Below are positions 7,988 to 16,534 of a stretch of 43,247 nucleotides of DNA, in pieces (the stretch's first letter is position 1; each line of letters begins with the position of its first letter). This stretch comes from Flavobacteriaceae bacterium (lineage in GTDB: Bacteria; Bacteroidota; Bacteroidia; Flavobacteriales; Flavobacteriaceae), in NCBI GenBank assembly GCA_002723075.1, contig PBNJ01000009.1, forward strand, positions 37,558 to 80,804, in the 5' to 3' direction. A program made the translations under genes and the position numbers. The notes below the pieces were generated by a model that worked only from the letters and a program-made list of their open reading frames with translations, searched no databases and had not been told where the DNA came from.

Positions 7988-8797
7988 ATGAACAAAACAG
8001 TTTGTATAGACCACTTAGTTACTGGAGAACCTTTTGTCTTAGCACCCCACGAACACTTCGATATTTTACAAACAAGCCCTCAACCCAAAGAGCTTGAGAA
8101 GTATTATGATCATCCTAACTATATATCGCACAAAACAAAAGGCAAGTCTTTGTTTTTTGTTTTTTACACATTGTTGAGACGCTGGAATCACAATTACAAA
8201 TTAAAACAGATTCATAAACATGTTTCAGAAAAAGGGCGGTTATTGGATTTTGGAGCCGGTACAGGGTCTTTTGTTGAATTTTCGAATAAGCATAATTGGC
8301 AGTCTGAGGGATACGAACCCAACACCAATGCTCATGGATTAAAAACAAAATTTATTACTTCATGGAACAACCCAAAGGCATATAAAGCGATTACGGCTTG
8401 GCATGTTGTAGAACACCTACCAAATCCAAGCGATTTTCTAAAACGCGCTCACAACTCTTTACAGGATTCCGGAAGGCTTTTTGTTGCTTTGCCAAACTAC
8501 AAATCCTGGGACGCCAACCACTATGGTACAATGTGGGCCGGTTTTGATGTGCCTAGACATCTTTGGCACTTTTCACCAAAGGGGTTTATGGGTTTAGCGG
8601 AAGAATGCGGATTCGAAACGGAAAAAACCTATCCTCTGTATTTAGATGCATATTATGTGTCATTGCTTTCCGAAAAAAATCGTAAATCCAGATTTCCGTG
8701 GCTCAAGGCTTTATGGTCAGGATGGCGATCAAATCGCGCCGCAAAACATCTGAAAAACTACTCTTCGCTAATTTATGTTTTACAAAAACGAAAATAA
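7988..8797 (+). CDS. Class I SAM-dependent methyltransferase
   Basis: A 269-residue protein with a Rossmann-like methyltransferase fold (Methyltransf_23 type). SAM-binding motif I is Leu-Leu-Asp-Phe-Gly-Ala-Gly-Thr-Gly at residues 85-93. A Trp-His-Val-Val-Glu-His segment corresponds to the post-motif II region. The N-terminus (cysteine and histidine near the start, then Thr-Ser-Pro-Gln-Pro and a Tyr-Tyr segment) is the extended N-terminal part often seen in this Bacteroidetes group. The start could be the GTG at 7967 inside the parS palindrome, but ATG 7988 fits the family better. The substrate is unknown. Confidence 0.85.
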   Translation: MNKTVCIDHLVTGEPFVLAPHEHFDILQTSPQPKELEKYYDHPNYISHKTKGKSLFFVFYTLLRRWNHNYKLKQIHKHVSEKGRLLDFGAGTGSFVEFSNKHNWQSEGYEPNTNAHGLKTKFITSWNNPKAYKAITAWHVVEHLPNPSDFLKRAHNSLQDSGRLFVALPNYKSWDANHYGTMWAGFDVPRHLWHFSPKGFMGLAEECGFETEKTYPLYLDAYYVSLLSEKNRKSRFPWLKALWSGWRSNRAAKHLKNYSSLIYVLQKRK

Positions 8798-8816
8798 GCG
8801 CTTCTAAGCGCGTTTT
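8798..8816 (+). terminator. Possible weak terminator hairpin after the methyltransferase gene
   Basis: GCGCTT-CT-AAGCGC followed by GTTTTA, directly behind the methyltransferase stop and in the 60-base gap to the convergent holB. The stem is only 6 bp with a tight loop, so the call is tentative. Confidence 0.35.
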
Positions 8817-8857
8817 ATGATGTTGATGTATCACAAGATCAAAAAAACAAGCAAAAT

Positions 8858-9994
8858 TTAAGACAAAACAGGCGGGGTGTGAATGTGCTTTGTGAGTTTT
8901 AACGATAAATCAGAGAAGATCATTTTGGCGCTACCATTACGCTCAACATGAAGGTAAGCAGACTCTAACTCACTGATAATCAGATGAATATTTCCATTAT
9001 GGACATAATTTGAAAAGCGAGAAAATTCAAAATTACCTTTTGGTCTATAGCTTGTAAGTTCAGAAACACCATACTTAATCAGTAATGCTTGACGAAACAA
9101 ATCGATGCTAAACAACAAGAACTGTTTTTGTGTTTCCCGACCAACACCCGCAATTTGTTGACTCCAATTTAGTAGTTCAACAACAGACCCTTTGTTTCGC
9201 TTTGCTTTAAAAGCGGTGCGCACCCAACTCACAAACCAATCTTCAAAGGGTGCCCCCTCGACTCTCATCAAGTGTAAAGCACGACTCAACTGTCCATTGG
9301 CTTGTGAGCTAACACTCTCAGCCACTTCGCGAGCTGTCCCATAAGAGATCAATGCCTTTGAAATGGCATTTTCCGGCAGCAGCGAAAAGCGGACACCCTG
9401 ACATCGCGAGCGCAGTGTTTCAAGAACTTGATCCTCGTGATTAGAAATGAATATAAGAAGTGTCTTTTCTGGGGGTTCTTCTACAAGCTTGAGCAACTTG
9501 TTGGCCGCAGCGAGGTTGAGTTTATCGGCCTGCCATACCACAACACCTTTCCACCCGCCCTCATAAGCAGTTAAGGATAGTTTTTTTGTGATTTCTTCTG
9601 AATCTAAAACACCGATTTGACCCTGTTTGTTTTCGATTTCGAGTTGTTGGTACCAATCAAACAGAGTACCGAAACGGTTGTTTTCGACAAATAAACGCCA
9701 GTCTTGTAAAAAATGATCTGATGTCGGTTTGGTTTTCACTTTAGTGTTGGCCGCCACCGGAAAAATAAAATGAAGATCAGGGTGGGTCAGCCGATCAAAT
9801 TTCAAATCACAAGAAGACTTGTCGGCATTTGGTTCTTGACAAAACACAGCCCGCATAAACGCGATGGCAATCGCAAGCATTCCAACACCCTCAGGGCCAG
9901 TAAACAGTTGGGCATGAGGAACCCGCCCCAAAGAAATACTTTCACGAAGAGCCTTAATTTGAGACTCATGGCCGTAGATTTGATCAAACCGCAT
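8858..9994 (-). CDS. holB: DNA polymerase III delta' subunit-like clamp-loader protein
   Basis: About 378 residues with the RFC/clamp-loader fold. It opens MRFDQIYGHESQIKAL, the usual N-terminus of delta'. The P-loop position reads Gly-Pro-Glu-Gly-Val-Gly-Met, with Met where Lys is needed, so ATP binding is probably lost, as is known for other delta' subunits. Lys-Leu-Val-Glu-Glu-Pro-Pro-Glu (sensor/DEAD-like region) and the Arg-Ser-Arg-Cys-Gln segment are conserved. It would load the sliding clamp with DnaX and HolA. A longer frame upstream exists, but the TATATTTG box lies three bases before this ATG, so the longer reading is rejected. Confidence 0.9.
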   Translation of the reverse strand: MRFDQIYGHESQIKALRESISLGRVPHAQLFTGPEGVGMLAIAIAFMRAVFCQEPNADKSSCDLKFDRLTHPDLHFIFPVAANTKVKTKPTSDHFLQDWRLFVENNRFGTLFDWYQQLEIENKQGQIGVLDSEEITKKLSLTAYEGGWKGVVVWQADKLNLAAANKLLKLVEEPPEKTLLIFISNHEDQVLETLRSRCQGVRFSLLPENAISKALISYGTAREVAESVSSQANGQLSRALHLMRVEGAPFEDWFVSWVRTAFKAKRNKGSVVELLNWSQQIAGVGRETQKQFLLFSIDLFRQALLIKYGVSELTSYRPKGNFEFSRFSNYVHNGNIHLIISELESAYLHVERNGSAKMIFSDLSLKLTKHIHTPPVLS

Positions 9995-9997
9995 AGA

Positions 9998-10005
9998 CAA
10001 ATATA
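9998..10005 (-). promoter_or_regulatory. -7 promoter box for holB (leaderless?)
   Basis: TATATTTG on the - strand, only 3 bases from ATG 9994. Transcription should begin at or next to the start codon. Confidence 0.6.
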
Positions 10006-10064
10006 CGCATCCAACAACGAAATAAATAGCAAACAAGACAAACGTAAACGGAGAAGAAAAACGT

Positions 10065-10072
10065 ACATTTGC
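10065..10072 (+). promoter_or_regulatory. -7 promoter box for pgk
   Basis: TACATTTG on the + strand, 16 bases before the pgk ATG and divergent from the holB promoter. Confidence 0.6.
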
Positions 10073-10088
10073 TCGCAAAATTCACAAA

Positions 10089-11276
10089 ATGCGAACCTTA
10101 GACACTGCCAATTTTTCAAACAAAAAGGTACTTATTCGGGTTGACTTCAATGTCCCCCTCGACGAGAATAAACGAGTGACAGATCACACGAGGATAAAAG
10201 CAGCCAAGCCAACAATTGATAAGGTCTTGGCAGAGGGTGGAAGCTGTGTGCTGATGACCCATTTGGGGCGACCAAAAGGGGTAGATGACAAGCTGTCCTT
10301 GCGCCACATTGTTTCTGAAACACAAAAGGTGTTGGGTGTTGATGTTCAGTTTTCAAAAGACACGATTGGCCCTGGAGCTGAAGCGAAGGCCCAAGCATTA
10401 CAACCAGGCCAAGTTATGTTGTTGGAAAACCTCAGGTTTTATGACGAAGAAACCAAAGGCGATGAACAGTTTGCAAATGCACTCTCAACCTTGGCGGATT
10501 GCTATATTAATGACGCGTTTGGAACAGCACACCGTGCACACGCCTCAACAACCATAGTTGCTCAATTTTTTCCAAAAGCAAAGTATTTTGGTTACCTATT
10601 GGCACAAGAAATCGATGCGATAGATCGCGTGATGTCAACGGGCGAAAAGCCCGTGTTGGCAGTGCTTGGAGGCGCAAAAGTATCTTCCAAGATTACGATT
10701 ATCGAAAACATATTGGACAAGGTAGACCATCTGATTATTGGAGGCGGGATGTCGTTTACGTTTGCCAAAGCGATGGGCGGACAAATTGGAAATTCCATTT
10801 GCGAAGACGACAAACAAGAATTAGCCCTTTCAATTCTGTCAAGCGCAAAAGAGAAAGGCGTTCAAATCCACTTACCAACAGATGTGGTTGCGGGAGACCA
10901 GTTTTCAAATGAGGCAAATCAACAAATTTTCCCAATCGACCAAATTCCAGACGGTTGGGAAGGTATGGATGCTGGCCCAGAAAGTTTGGCAGCGTTTCGT
11001 GAGGTGGTGTTGAAGAGTAGAACCATACTCTGGAATGGCCCATTAGGTGTCTTTGAATTCTCTCGCTTTTCACAAGGAACGATCGCTTTGGGCGAAGCCA
11101 TATCAGCAAGTACAAAAAATGGCGCATTTTCACTAGTCGGTGGAGGAGACTCGGTAGCAGCAGTAAAACAGTTTAATATGGAAAACGAAGTCAGTTATGT
11201 ATCCACAGGTGGAGGGGCAATGCTTGAAAGTTTGGAGGGGAAAACCCTCCCAGGAATCGCAGCAATTATGGCTTAG
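10089..11276 (+). CDS. pgk: Phosphoglycerate kinase
   Basis: A 395-residue glycolytic enzyme that transfers phosphate between 1,3-bisphosphoglycerate and ADP. The N-terminal signature Lys-Val-Leu-Ile-Arg-Val-Asp-Phe-Asn-Val-Pro (about 13-23), the Thr-His-Leu-Gly-Arg-Pro-Lys-Gly substrate segment, Leu-Glu-Asn-Leu-Arg-Phe and the C-terminal Gly-Gly-Gly-Asp-Ser-Val-Ala-Ala loop are all present. Length matches the family (about 390-400). The start is the first ATG after the TACATTTG box. A lipoprotein gene follows after 19 bases on the same strand. Confidence 0.98.
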   Translation: MRTLDTANFSNKKVLIRVDFNVPLDENKRVTDHTRIKAAKPTIDKVLAEGGSCVLMTHLGRPKGVDDKLSLRHIVSETQKVLGVDVQFSKDTIGPGAEAKAQALQPGQVMLLENLRFYDEETKGDEQFANALSTLADCYINDAFGTAHRAHASTTIVAQFFPKAKYFGYLLAQEIDAIDRVMSTGEKPVLAVLGGAKVSSKITIIENILDKVDHLIIGGGMSFTFAKAMGGQIGNSICEDDKQELALSILSSAKEKGVQIHLPTDVVAGDQFSNEANQQIFPIDQIPDGWEGMDAGPESLAAFREVVLKSRTILWNGPLGVFEFSRFSQGTIALGEAISASTKNGAFSLVGGGDSVAAVKQFNMENEVSYVSTGGGAMLESLEGKTLPGIAAIMA

Positions 11277-11295
11277 TTTTTGATAAAGGAAGACC

Positions 11296-12270
11296 ATGAA
11301 AAGCTATCTCATCCCCCTTGTTCTTCTACTGATTACGATCTCTTGTCAGAACAAAAATAGCGCGCCTCTTGTTTTGTCCTCCAACGGTAACATTAACACA
11401 ATCACGGTGGTGATGACCGATCAATTGTGGGCAGGAACCATTGGCCAAGCGGTTAGAGATATGTATGCCTATCCTGCTGAGGGCTTGCCCCAACAAGAGC
11501 CATTATTTGATCTTAAGCAAATTCCACCGGAGGTATTTACGGGGTTCGCACAGTCAAGCCGAAGCGTACTATGGGTTGGAATTCGTGATCAAACGAACAT
11601 CCGCATTGACAAAAACACCTATGCGCAACCGCAGACTGTGGCGGTTTTTACCGCACCAACCCCCACGGCACTTACAGAAATCATTATTTCTCAATCTGAT
11701 GAAGTAATCAAAACCCTTCGCACACAGGAGCGTGCCGAACGTTTGCGCAGAATTCGCAAGTCGACCTACGCCAATCATGGTCTCGACAAAAAATTTGGGT
11801 TTACGTTGACGATGCCGTCTGCTTATAAAACACTTAAGGAAAATGAAACCACGTCATGGTTTCAACGAGAAATTCAAAAAGGACACATTAACCTACTTGT
11901 AACAACAACCCCTTATGACGAGGACATTGTCTTTAATCAAAATCTAGAAAAAATCATTGCTCAACACGATTCTATCGGAAAGGCATTTATTCCGGGACGC
12001 TTACCCAATAGCCATTTAATCACAGAAAAAGCATACGAACCATATATCTACAACACTACATTTGGAAAGAAACCCGCATTAGAAATTCGCGGAACATGGG
12101 AGGTGCAGGGCGACTTTATGGCTGGTCCGTTTTTACAGTATATCATCAATGACAAACCGAACAACAGAAATATTTTATTGGAAGGATTTGTGTTTGCACC
12201 TTCTACAGCTAAGCGAGATTATGTATTTGAAATCGAAACGGTACTTCGGTCTTTACAAGAAAGCCGCTAA
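11296..12270 (+). CDS. DUF4837-family lipoprotein
   Basis: A 324-residue protein with a lipoprotein signal: a hydrophobic stretch of 12 residues, then Ile-Ser-Cys17 as the lipobox, so the mature protein should be anchored through Cys17. The rest resembles DUF4837, a Bacteroidetes-restricted family without known function; this assignment is from memory of the family pattern (Asp-Gln-Leu-Trp near residue 45, Phe-Thr-Gly-Phe, C-terminal Gly-Phe-Val-Phe-Ala-Pro). It may be co-transcribed with pgk. Confidence 0.75.
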   Translation: MKSYLIPLVLLLITISCQNKNSAPLVLSSNGNINTITVVMTDQLWAGTIGQAVRDMYAYPAEGLPQQEPLFDLKQIPPEVFTGFAQSSRSVLWVGIRDQTNIRIDKNTYAQPQTVAVFTAPTPTALTEIIISQSDEVIKTLRTQERAERLRRIRKSTYANHGLDKKFGFTLTMPSAYKTLKENETTSWFQREIQKGHINLLVTTTPYDEDIVFNQNLEKIIAQHDSIGKAFIPGRLPNSHLITEKAYEPYIYNTTFGKKPALEIRGTWEVQGDFMAGPFLQYIINDKPNNRNILLEGFVFAPSTAKRDYVFEIETVLRSLQESR

Positions 12271-12274
12271 AGAA

Positions 12275-12448
12275 TTATTTCTTTTCAGCGTCGTCTTCCT
12301 TGGAAGCGTCTTTAAACTCTTTGATACCAGTACCTAGTCCGCGCATGAGCTCTGGTATCTTACGCCCCCCAAACAAGAGTACAACCAAAACAACAAGAAG
12401 GACAATTTGCCAAGGGCCGATTGCTAAAGGAACAAAAATTGCGGACAT
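12275..12448 (-). CDS. tatA: Sec-independent protein translocase subunit TatA
   Basis: A 57-residue protein. It has one membrane helix (about residues 6-26) preceded by Gly-Pro-Trp-Gln-Ile, then the hinge Leu-Leu-Phe-Gly-Gly-Arg-Lys-Ile-Pro-Glu-Leu (24-34), the TatA/B signature. An amphipathic helix (Met-Arg-Gly-Leu-Gly-Thr-Gly-Ile-Lys-Glu-Phe-Lys) and a charged Asp/Glu/Lys tail follow. It forms the pore-like oligomer of the twin-arginine pathway. It is convergent with the DUF4837 gene (4 bases between stops) and divergent from the M23 peptidase gene. tatC is not in the window. Confidence 0.93.
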   Translation of the reverse strand: MSAIFVPLAIGPWQIVLLVVLVVLLFGGRKIPELMRGLGTGIKEFKDASKEDDAEKK

Positions 12449-12464
12449 AAGAGATTATTTTAAA

Positions 12465-12472
12465 CAAATGTA
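12465..12472 (-). promoter_or_regulatory. -7 promoter box for tatA
   Basis: TACATTTG on the - strand, 16 bases before the tatA ATG. Confidence 0.55.
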
Positions 12473-12515
12473 ATAAAGTTTTTCGAACTCTCAGACACCT
12501 CAAAACAGAGTTGGT

Positions 12516-12523
12516 TATATTTG
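12516..12523 (+). promoter_or_regulatory. -7 promoter box for the M23-GH3-export operon
   Basis: TATATTTG on the + strand, 6 bases before ATG 12530. It is the only box of this type I see for the five genes that follow. Confidence 0.6.
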
Positions 12524-12529
12524 CAAATA

Positions 12530-13399
12530 ATGGCCAAATCAAATCACAAAGACAAGAAATCATTACGCGCCAGATTTTTGGCAAAATATCGTTTTGTTGT
12601 TCTCAACGAGAACACGTTCGAGGAGATACTATCTTATAAACTCAGCCGGCTTAATGTTTTTATGATTGTGAGCATTTCTGCGATTATTTTAATAGGAGCA
12701 ACCTATATGATTATTGCCTTAACCCCCCTCAAAGAATACATCCCGGGATATGACTCTACCGCCATGCGGCGACAAGCAATCAACAACACCTATGTTATAG
12801 ACTCTTTGCAGCAACAACTGCTTTTAAACCGACGTTATATTTCCTCTATTACGAACGCTTTGACTGGGAATGTCGATTTGGAGGACATCCCCTCGAGGAA
12901 CGTTCAGTCAGATATTGACTTGATAGAAGAGCTTGATTTTAGTACAAACCAACAAGACTCTATCCTACGCGCAGAAGTTGCACAAGAAGACCGCTTCAAT
13001 TTATTTGAAACAGCTGGAACAGAAAGTAATTTTACTTTGTTTCCCCCGCTAACCGGGGTGATTACCCAAGGCTATGATCCTTCAGAAAACCATTTTGCAG
13101 TTGATATCGGGGTTCCAGAAAAAACCCCAATCAAAGCAGTCTCTGACGGAACTGTGATTTTGGCCGAATGGACAACAGAGACAGGATATGTTGTTATTAT
13201 TAAGCACGAACAGAACCTGATATCAGTTTACAAACACAACGAATCCTTAGCAGTAAATCAAGGTGATCTAGTGGTTTCAGGGGAAGTTATTGGTTTTGCA
13301 GGAAGCACAGGCATCTTGTCAACAGGCCCTCATTTGCACCTTGAATTATGGAGTGACGGTTATCCGATCAACCCTACGGAATTAATCGAATTTGAGTAA
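12530..13399 (+). CDS. Membrane-anchored M23 (LytM) family peptidase
   Basis: About 289 residues: a basic cytoplasmic N-terminus, one membrane helix (about 45-65), a periplasmic linker with helical character, and a C-terminal M23 domain. The zinc-binding residues of an active enzyme are visible: His188-x3-Asp192 and His268-x-His270. It should cleave peptidoglycan cross-bridges or activate other hydrolases, in the periplasm. The ATG at 12530 follows the promoter box by 6 bases. It is the first gene of a run with GH3, DUF6909-like, SLBB and Wzz genes; the GH3 ATG lies one base beyond its stop. Confidence 0.9.
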   Translation: MAKSNHKDKKSLRARFLAKYRFVVLNENTFEEILSYKLSRLNVFMIVSISAIILIGATYMIIALTPLKEYIPGYDSTAMRRQAINNTYVIDSLQQQLLLNRRYISSITNALTGNVDLEDIPSRNVQSDIDLIEELDFSTNQQDSILRAEVAQEDRFNLFETAGTESNFTLFPPLTGVITQGYDPSENHFAVDIGVPEKTPIKAVSDGTVILAEWTTETGYVVIIKHEQNLISVYKHNESLAVNQGDLVVSGEVIGFAGSTGILSTGPHLHLELWSDGYPINPTELIEFE

Positions 13400-13400
13400 G

Positions 13401-14894
13401 ATGTCATTGCGAAAAACTGTAGCCAAGCAGCTCGCAAGACGAGCACGTAAAAGAATAAATAAGTGGGCAGAAAACCCAATTGAAACCCAACAAAGAGTTT
13501 TTGAGCAGCTCATCCAAAAAGCAAAACACACGGACTTTGGCAAAGCCCATGGTTTTGATCAAATTCAAAATCATAAAGATTTTATCAAACGGGTTCCAAT
13601 TGCGGATTACGAGGGCTTACGACCCTACGTTGATCGGGTTGTTGCAGGCGAAGCAGATGTATTATGGCCAGGTAAACCACTGTATTTTGCAAAGACTTCA
13701 GGAACCACTTCAGGCACCAAACACATTCCTTTGACCAAAGAGTCAATGCCCACTCATATCGATGCGGCAAAAAACGCTTTGTTTTGTCATATTGAAGCAA
13801 CAGGAGACGCTTCATTTGTTGATGGCAAAATGATTTTTTTACAAGGGAGCCCAATTCTTGAGGAGAAAAACGGGATAGCACATGGGCGCCTTTCAGGAAT
13901 TGTAGCACATTATGTACCGAAATACCTCCAAAAAAACCGCTTACCATCATGGAAAACGAATTGTATTGAAGATTGGGAAACCAAAGTGGATGCCATTGTT
14001 GAAGAAACTCACGGAGAAGATATGCGTTTGATAAGCGGCATACCACCTTGGGTAAGCATGTACTATGAAAAACTAAAAGCAAAAACAGGGAAGAAAGCGG
14101 GCGACCTTTTTCCAAACTTCAATCTATTCGTGTACGGTGGGGTAAACTTTGAGCCATATCGAACGAAGTTAGAAAGTTTGGTTGGGCGTCGTGTTCCGAG
14201 TGTGGAGCTTTATCCAGCATCAGAGGGCTTTTTTGCATTCCAAGACCAGCCAGATAGCAACGGGATGTTGCTGCAGCTTGATTCTGGAATTTTTTATGAG
14301 TTTGTTCCTGCAGATCAGTTTTTTGATGAATCGCCACCCCGCTTCGGACTATCCGAAGTAGAAGTAGGGGTTAACTATGTGATCATCATCTCTACAAGCG
14401 CTGGATTATGGGGTTATAATATCGGTGACACAGTGATGTTTACGTCCACATCTCCATATCGAGTTGTGGTTTCGGGCCGGATCAAGCATTTTATATCTGC
14501 TTTTGGCGAACACGTCATCGGCAAAGAAGTTGAAGAAGCCCTATTACTAACGACCGAGAATACAGAGGTCGAAATCAGTGAGTTTACGGTTGCCCCACAG
14601 GTAAATCCTAAAAATGGATTACCATATCACGAATGGTTTATTGAGTTTACCACACCCCCAAAGGACATGGCTCAGTTTTGCTCAGATCTCGACCAGCAGC
14701 TGTGTATTCAAAACAGTTATTATCAAGACCTCATCAAAGGAAAAGTATTGCGCCCCTTGGAGATTCAAGCCATTGAGAAAGGTGGTTTTTCTCGCTATAT
14801 GAAAAGAATCGGTAAATTGGGTGGACAAAACAAGGTTCCTCGTCTGACCAATGACCGTAAAATAGCAGACGAGTTAATCATAGAATGCCGATGA
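13401..14894 (+). CDS. GH3-family acyl-adenylating/amido synthetase-like protein
   Basis: About 497 residues of the GH3 fold (plant GH3 enzymes join auxin or jasmonate to amino acids through an acyl-adenylate). The nucleotide-binding motif is Phe-Ala-Lys-Thr-Ser-Gly-Thr-Thr-Ser-Gly-Thr at 96-106. Leu-Tyr-Pro-Ala-Ser-Glu-Gly-Phe-Phe and Gly-Tyr-Asn-Ile-Gly-Asp-Thr follow in the expected order, with Gly-Arg-Ile-Lys-His-Phe-Ile-Ser before a C-terminal lid domain. Bacterial GH3 substrates are not established. It starts one base after the peptidase stop and its TGA overlaps the start region of the next gene, so translation is probably coupled. Confidence 0.88.
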   Translation: MSLRKTVAKQLARRARKRINKWAENPIETQQRVFEQLIQKAKHTDFGKAHGFDQIQNHKDFIKRVPIADYEGLRPYVDRVVAGEADVLWPGKPLYFAKTSGTTSGTKHIPLTKESMPTHIDAAKNALFCHIEATGDASFVDGKMIFLQGSPILEEKNGIAHGRLSGIVAHYVPKYLQKNRLPSWKTNCIEDWETKVDAIVEETHGEDMRLISGIPPWVSMYYEKLKAKTGKKAGDLFPNFNLFVYGGVNFEPYRTKLESLVGRRVPSVELYPASEGFFAFQDQPDSNGMLLQLDSGIFYEFVPADQFFDESPPRFGLSEVEVGVNYVIIISTSAGLWGYNIGDTVMFTSTSPYRVVVSGRIKHFISAFGEHVIGKEVEEALLLTTENTEVEISEFTVAPQVNPKNGLPYHEWFIEFTTPPKDMAQFCSDLDQQLCIQNSYYQDLIKGKVLRPLEIQAIEKGGFSRYMKRIGKLGGQNKVPRLTNDRKIADELIIECR

Positions 14895-16534
14895 CACAAC
14901 AAGCAACAGTATCACCCTCAATAAGGAAGCGTGCGCAAGAATCCTCTAATGCGATTGCCCGAATGTATATTAGCATGCGTCATTTGCTCAACCGCGGCTT
15001 TTACAAGCCCATGGGAATTTCAGGAGCTTCTTTGCGGAACGCCTTGCTGACACTAAAACCAGAAATTTATGGATCAATAGCAGAGACCAAATCAGAGTTG
15101 AACGGCTTGCTTTATGTTATTGATCGCTTACCAGAGGGGATAGCAGAGTGCGTTTCTGTCAACCTGACTGCAGAGGAAGGCCTTTCATCTTCTAGCTTTC
15201 AGCCCATTATTCCAGCCAAAAGAAGAAGAAACTGCTATCGAATTGATAAAGATCAGATGATCATAGAGGTGACTAGGGGACGATCAGAGGTTTATGATAT
15301 TCTGACCCACTTGACATTTTTATATATCGAAGCAGACAAAATTTGTGATCGGGTTTATATTCCGTCCTCTAACCAAACGACCCGGGAATGGCAAAAAATA
15401 GAAGCGACAGCCAAAGCGACTAAAGCCATAGGGAAAAAGGAACTAGAATCCACAATGGCCTATTTAGCCCAATTGCTAGAATGCACATATAATGAAGCAC
15501 TTGAATTTTACGACCGATTCAAAACACCCAAGTTCCCCCACCGGTTTATTCAGTTGATATACCACATGGTTCGTGTTGCGGTCCAAGAACGCAGCAATCG
15601 AGAGAAGCGATCCGTAACTTTTAGCGCAATGTTGGGGGATCAAATCGGGCACCACGTTCATGGTGAACGTTGGGCAAAGCAGTTATACCAAGTCTTGGCG
15701 CAACACAATCTGAGCAATCGCCCAATTCATTTGATTTCCGCAAACCTCCACAGCGTTTTAAACAGTCTTTATGCTGAGGAAGCTTTAGGGAAACCAGCCA
15801 AGGACTTGACTTTCTTTGGGCAGTTTACGAGCGATGAAAACAATCAACAAAAAGTACAGCGCTTTGCAACAAAACACGGTTTTATTGATGTGAGTGATAA
15901 GTCGGGAAGCAATGTGCACGCACAAATTATAGATACGGATAAAATAAAGAGTGAGAAGTATGCGTTTGCCAAAGGAACAGTATTGCTGGTTTTCGATTAT
16001 GCGTTTGGCGAACAAGCTTATGAGTTGATGGATGAATTGTTAAAAACGAATATTGGCCAACAACTTGAATCCATATCGGTTATGGGAAAGGCAGGAATTA
16101 TGAAAGGTAAAAAGGGAGATATTATGGTGCCAACAGCACATATTTTTGAGGGCACTTCCGACAATTATCCCTTTCACAACGACCTGTCAGCGGAAGACTT
16201 TAGTAACACAAAGATTCCAACCCTTGAGGGCACGATGATCACAGTCCTAGGGACTTCGCTTCAAAACAAAGACATTTTAACGTACTTTTGCCGATCCTCA
16301 TGGAAAGTAATCGGAATTGAAATGGAAGGCGTTCACTATCAAAAAGCGATTCAATCAGCGATGCACATCCGAAAAACAGTTCGTCCTACCATTAAGCTAC
16401 GCTATGCGTATTATGCCTCTGATAACCCCCTAGAGACCGGAAGCACATTGGCCTCTGGTTCATTGGGACAAGTGGGGGTGGTACCAACATATACGATTAC
16501 CCAAAAGATTTTAGAAAAAATAAGCACGGAATAA
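14885..16534 (+). CDS. DUF6909-like Bacteroidetes protein with nucleoside-phosphorylase-like C-terminus
   Basis: A 549-residue cytosolic protein without signal or membrane segments. I recall the pattern as DUF6909, a Bacteroidetes family of unknown function. The N-terminal two thirds are helix-rich (Met-Arg-His-Leu-Leu-Asn-Arg-Gly near residue 35). The C-terminal part has Ile-Glu-Met-Glu-Gly (EMEG at 479-482) and a following Tyr-Ala-Ser-Asp segment, resembling the nucleoside phosphorylase/MTA nucleosidase active-site region. Two starts are possible, ATG 14885 or ATG 14891; the second makes an ATGA overlap with the GH3 stop. The stop is directly followed by the ATG of the SLBB gene. Confidence 0.7.
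   Translation: MPMTQQATVSPSIRKRAQESSNAIARMYISMRHLLNRGFYKPMGISGASLRNALLTLKPEIYGSIAETKSELNGLLYVIDRLPEGIAECVSVNLTAEEGLSSSSFQPIIPAKRRRNCYRIDKDQMIIEVTRGRSEVYDILTHLTFLYIEADKICDRVYIPSSNQTTREWQKIEATAKATKAIGKKELESTMAYLAQLLECTYNEALEFYDRFKTPKFPHRFIQLIYHMVRVAVQERSNREKRSVTFSAMLGDQIGHHVHGERWAKQLYQVLAQHNLSNRPIHLISANLHSVLNSLYAEEALGKPAKDLTFFGQFTSDENNQQKVQRFATKHGFIDVSDKSGSNVHAQIIDTDKIKSEKYAFAKGTVLLVFDYAFGEQAYELMDELLKTNIGQQLESISVMGKAGIMKGKKGDIMVPTAHIFEGTSDNYPFHNDLSAEDFSNTKIPTLEGTMITVLGTSLQNKDILTYFCRSSWKVIGIEMEGVHYQKAIQSAMHIRKTVRPTIKLRYAYYASDNPLETGSTLASGSLGQVGVVPTYTITQKILEKISTE

Noticed and set aside
9995-10078. N-terminal extension of HolB with a hydrophobic segment
   Set aside because: It lies upstream of a TATATTTG promoter box adjacent to the family-typical start MRFDQIYG, so it is probably not translated.
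10592-11133. Open frames on the - strand across pgk
   Set aside because: They lie opposite a clear phosphoglycerate kinase gene and show no family features; they are shadows of its codon usage.
13585-14337. Antisense open frames across the GH3 gene
   Set aside because: The + strand frame has intact GH3 motifs; the opposite frames have no recognisable domain.
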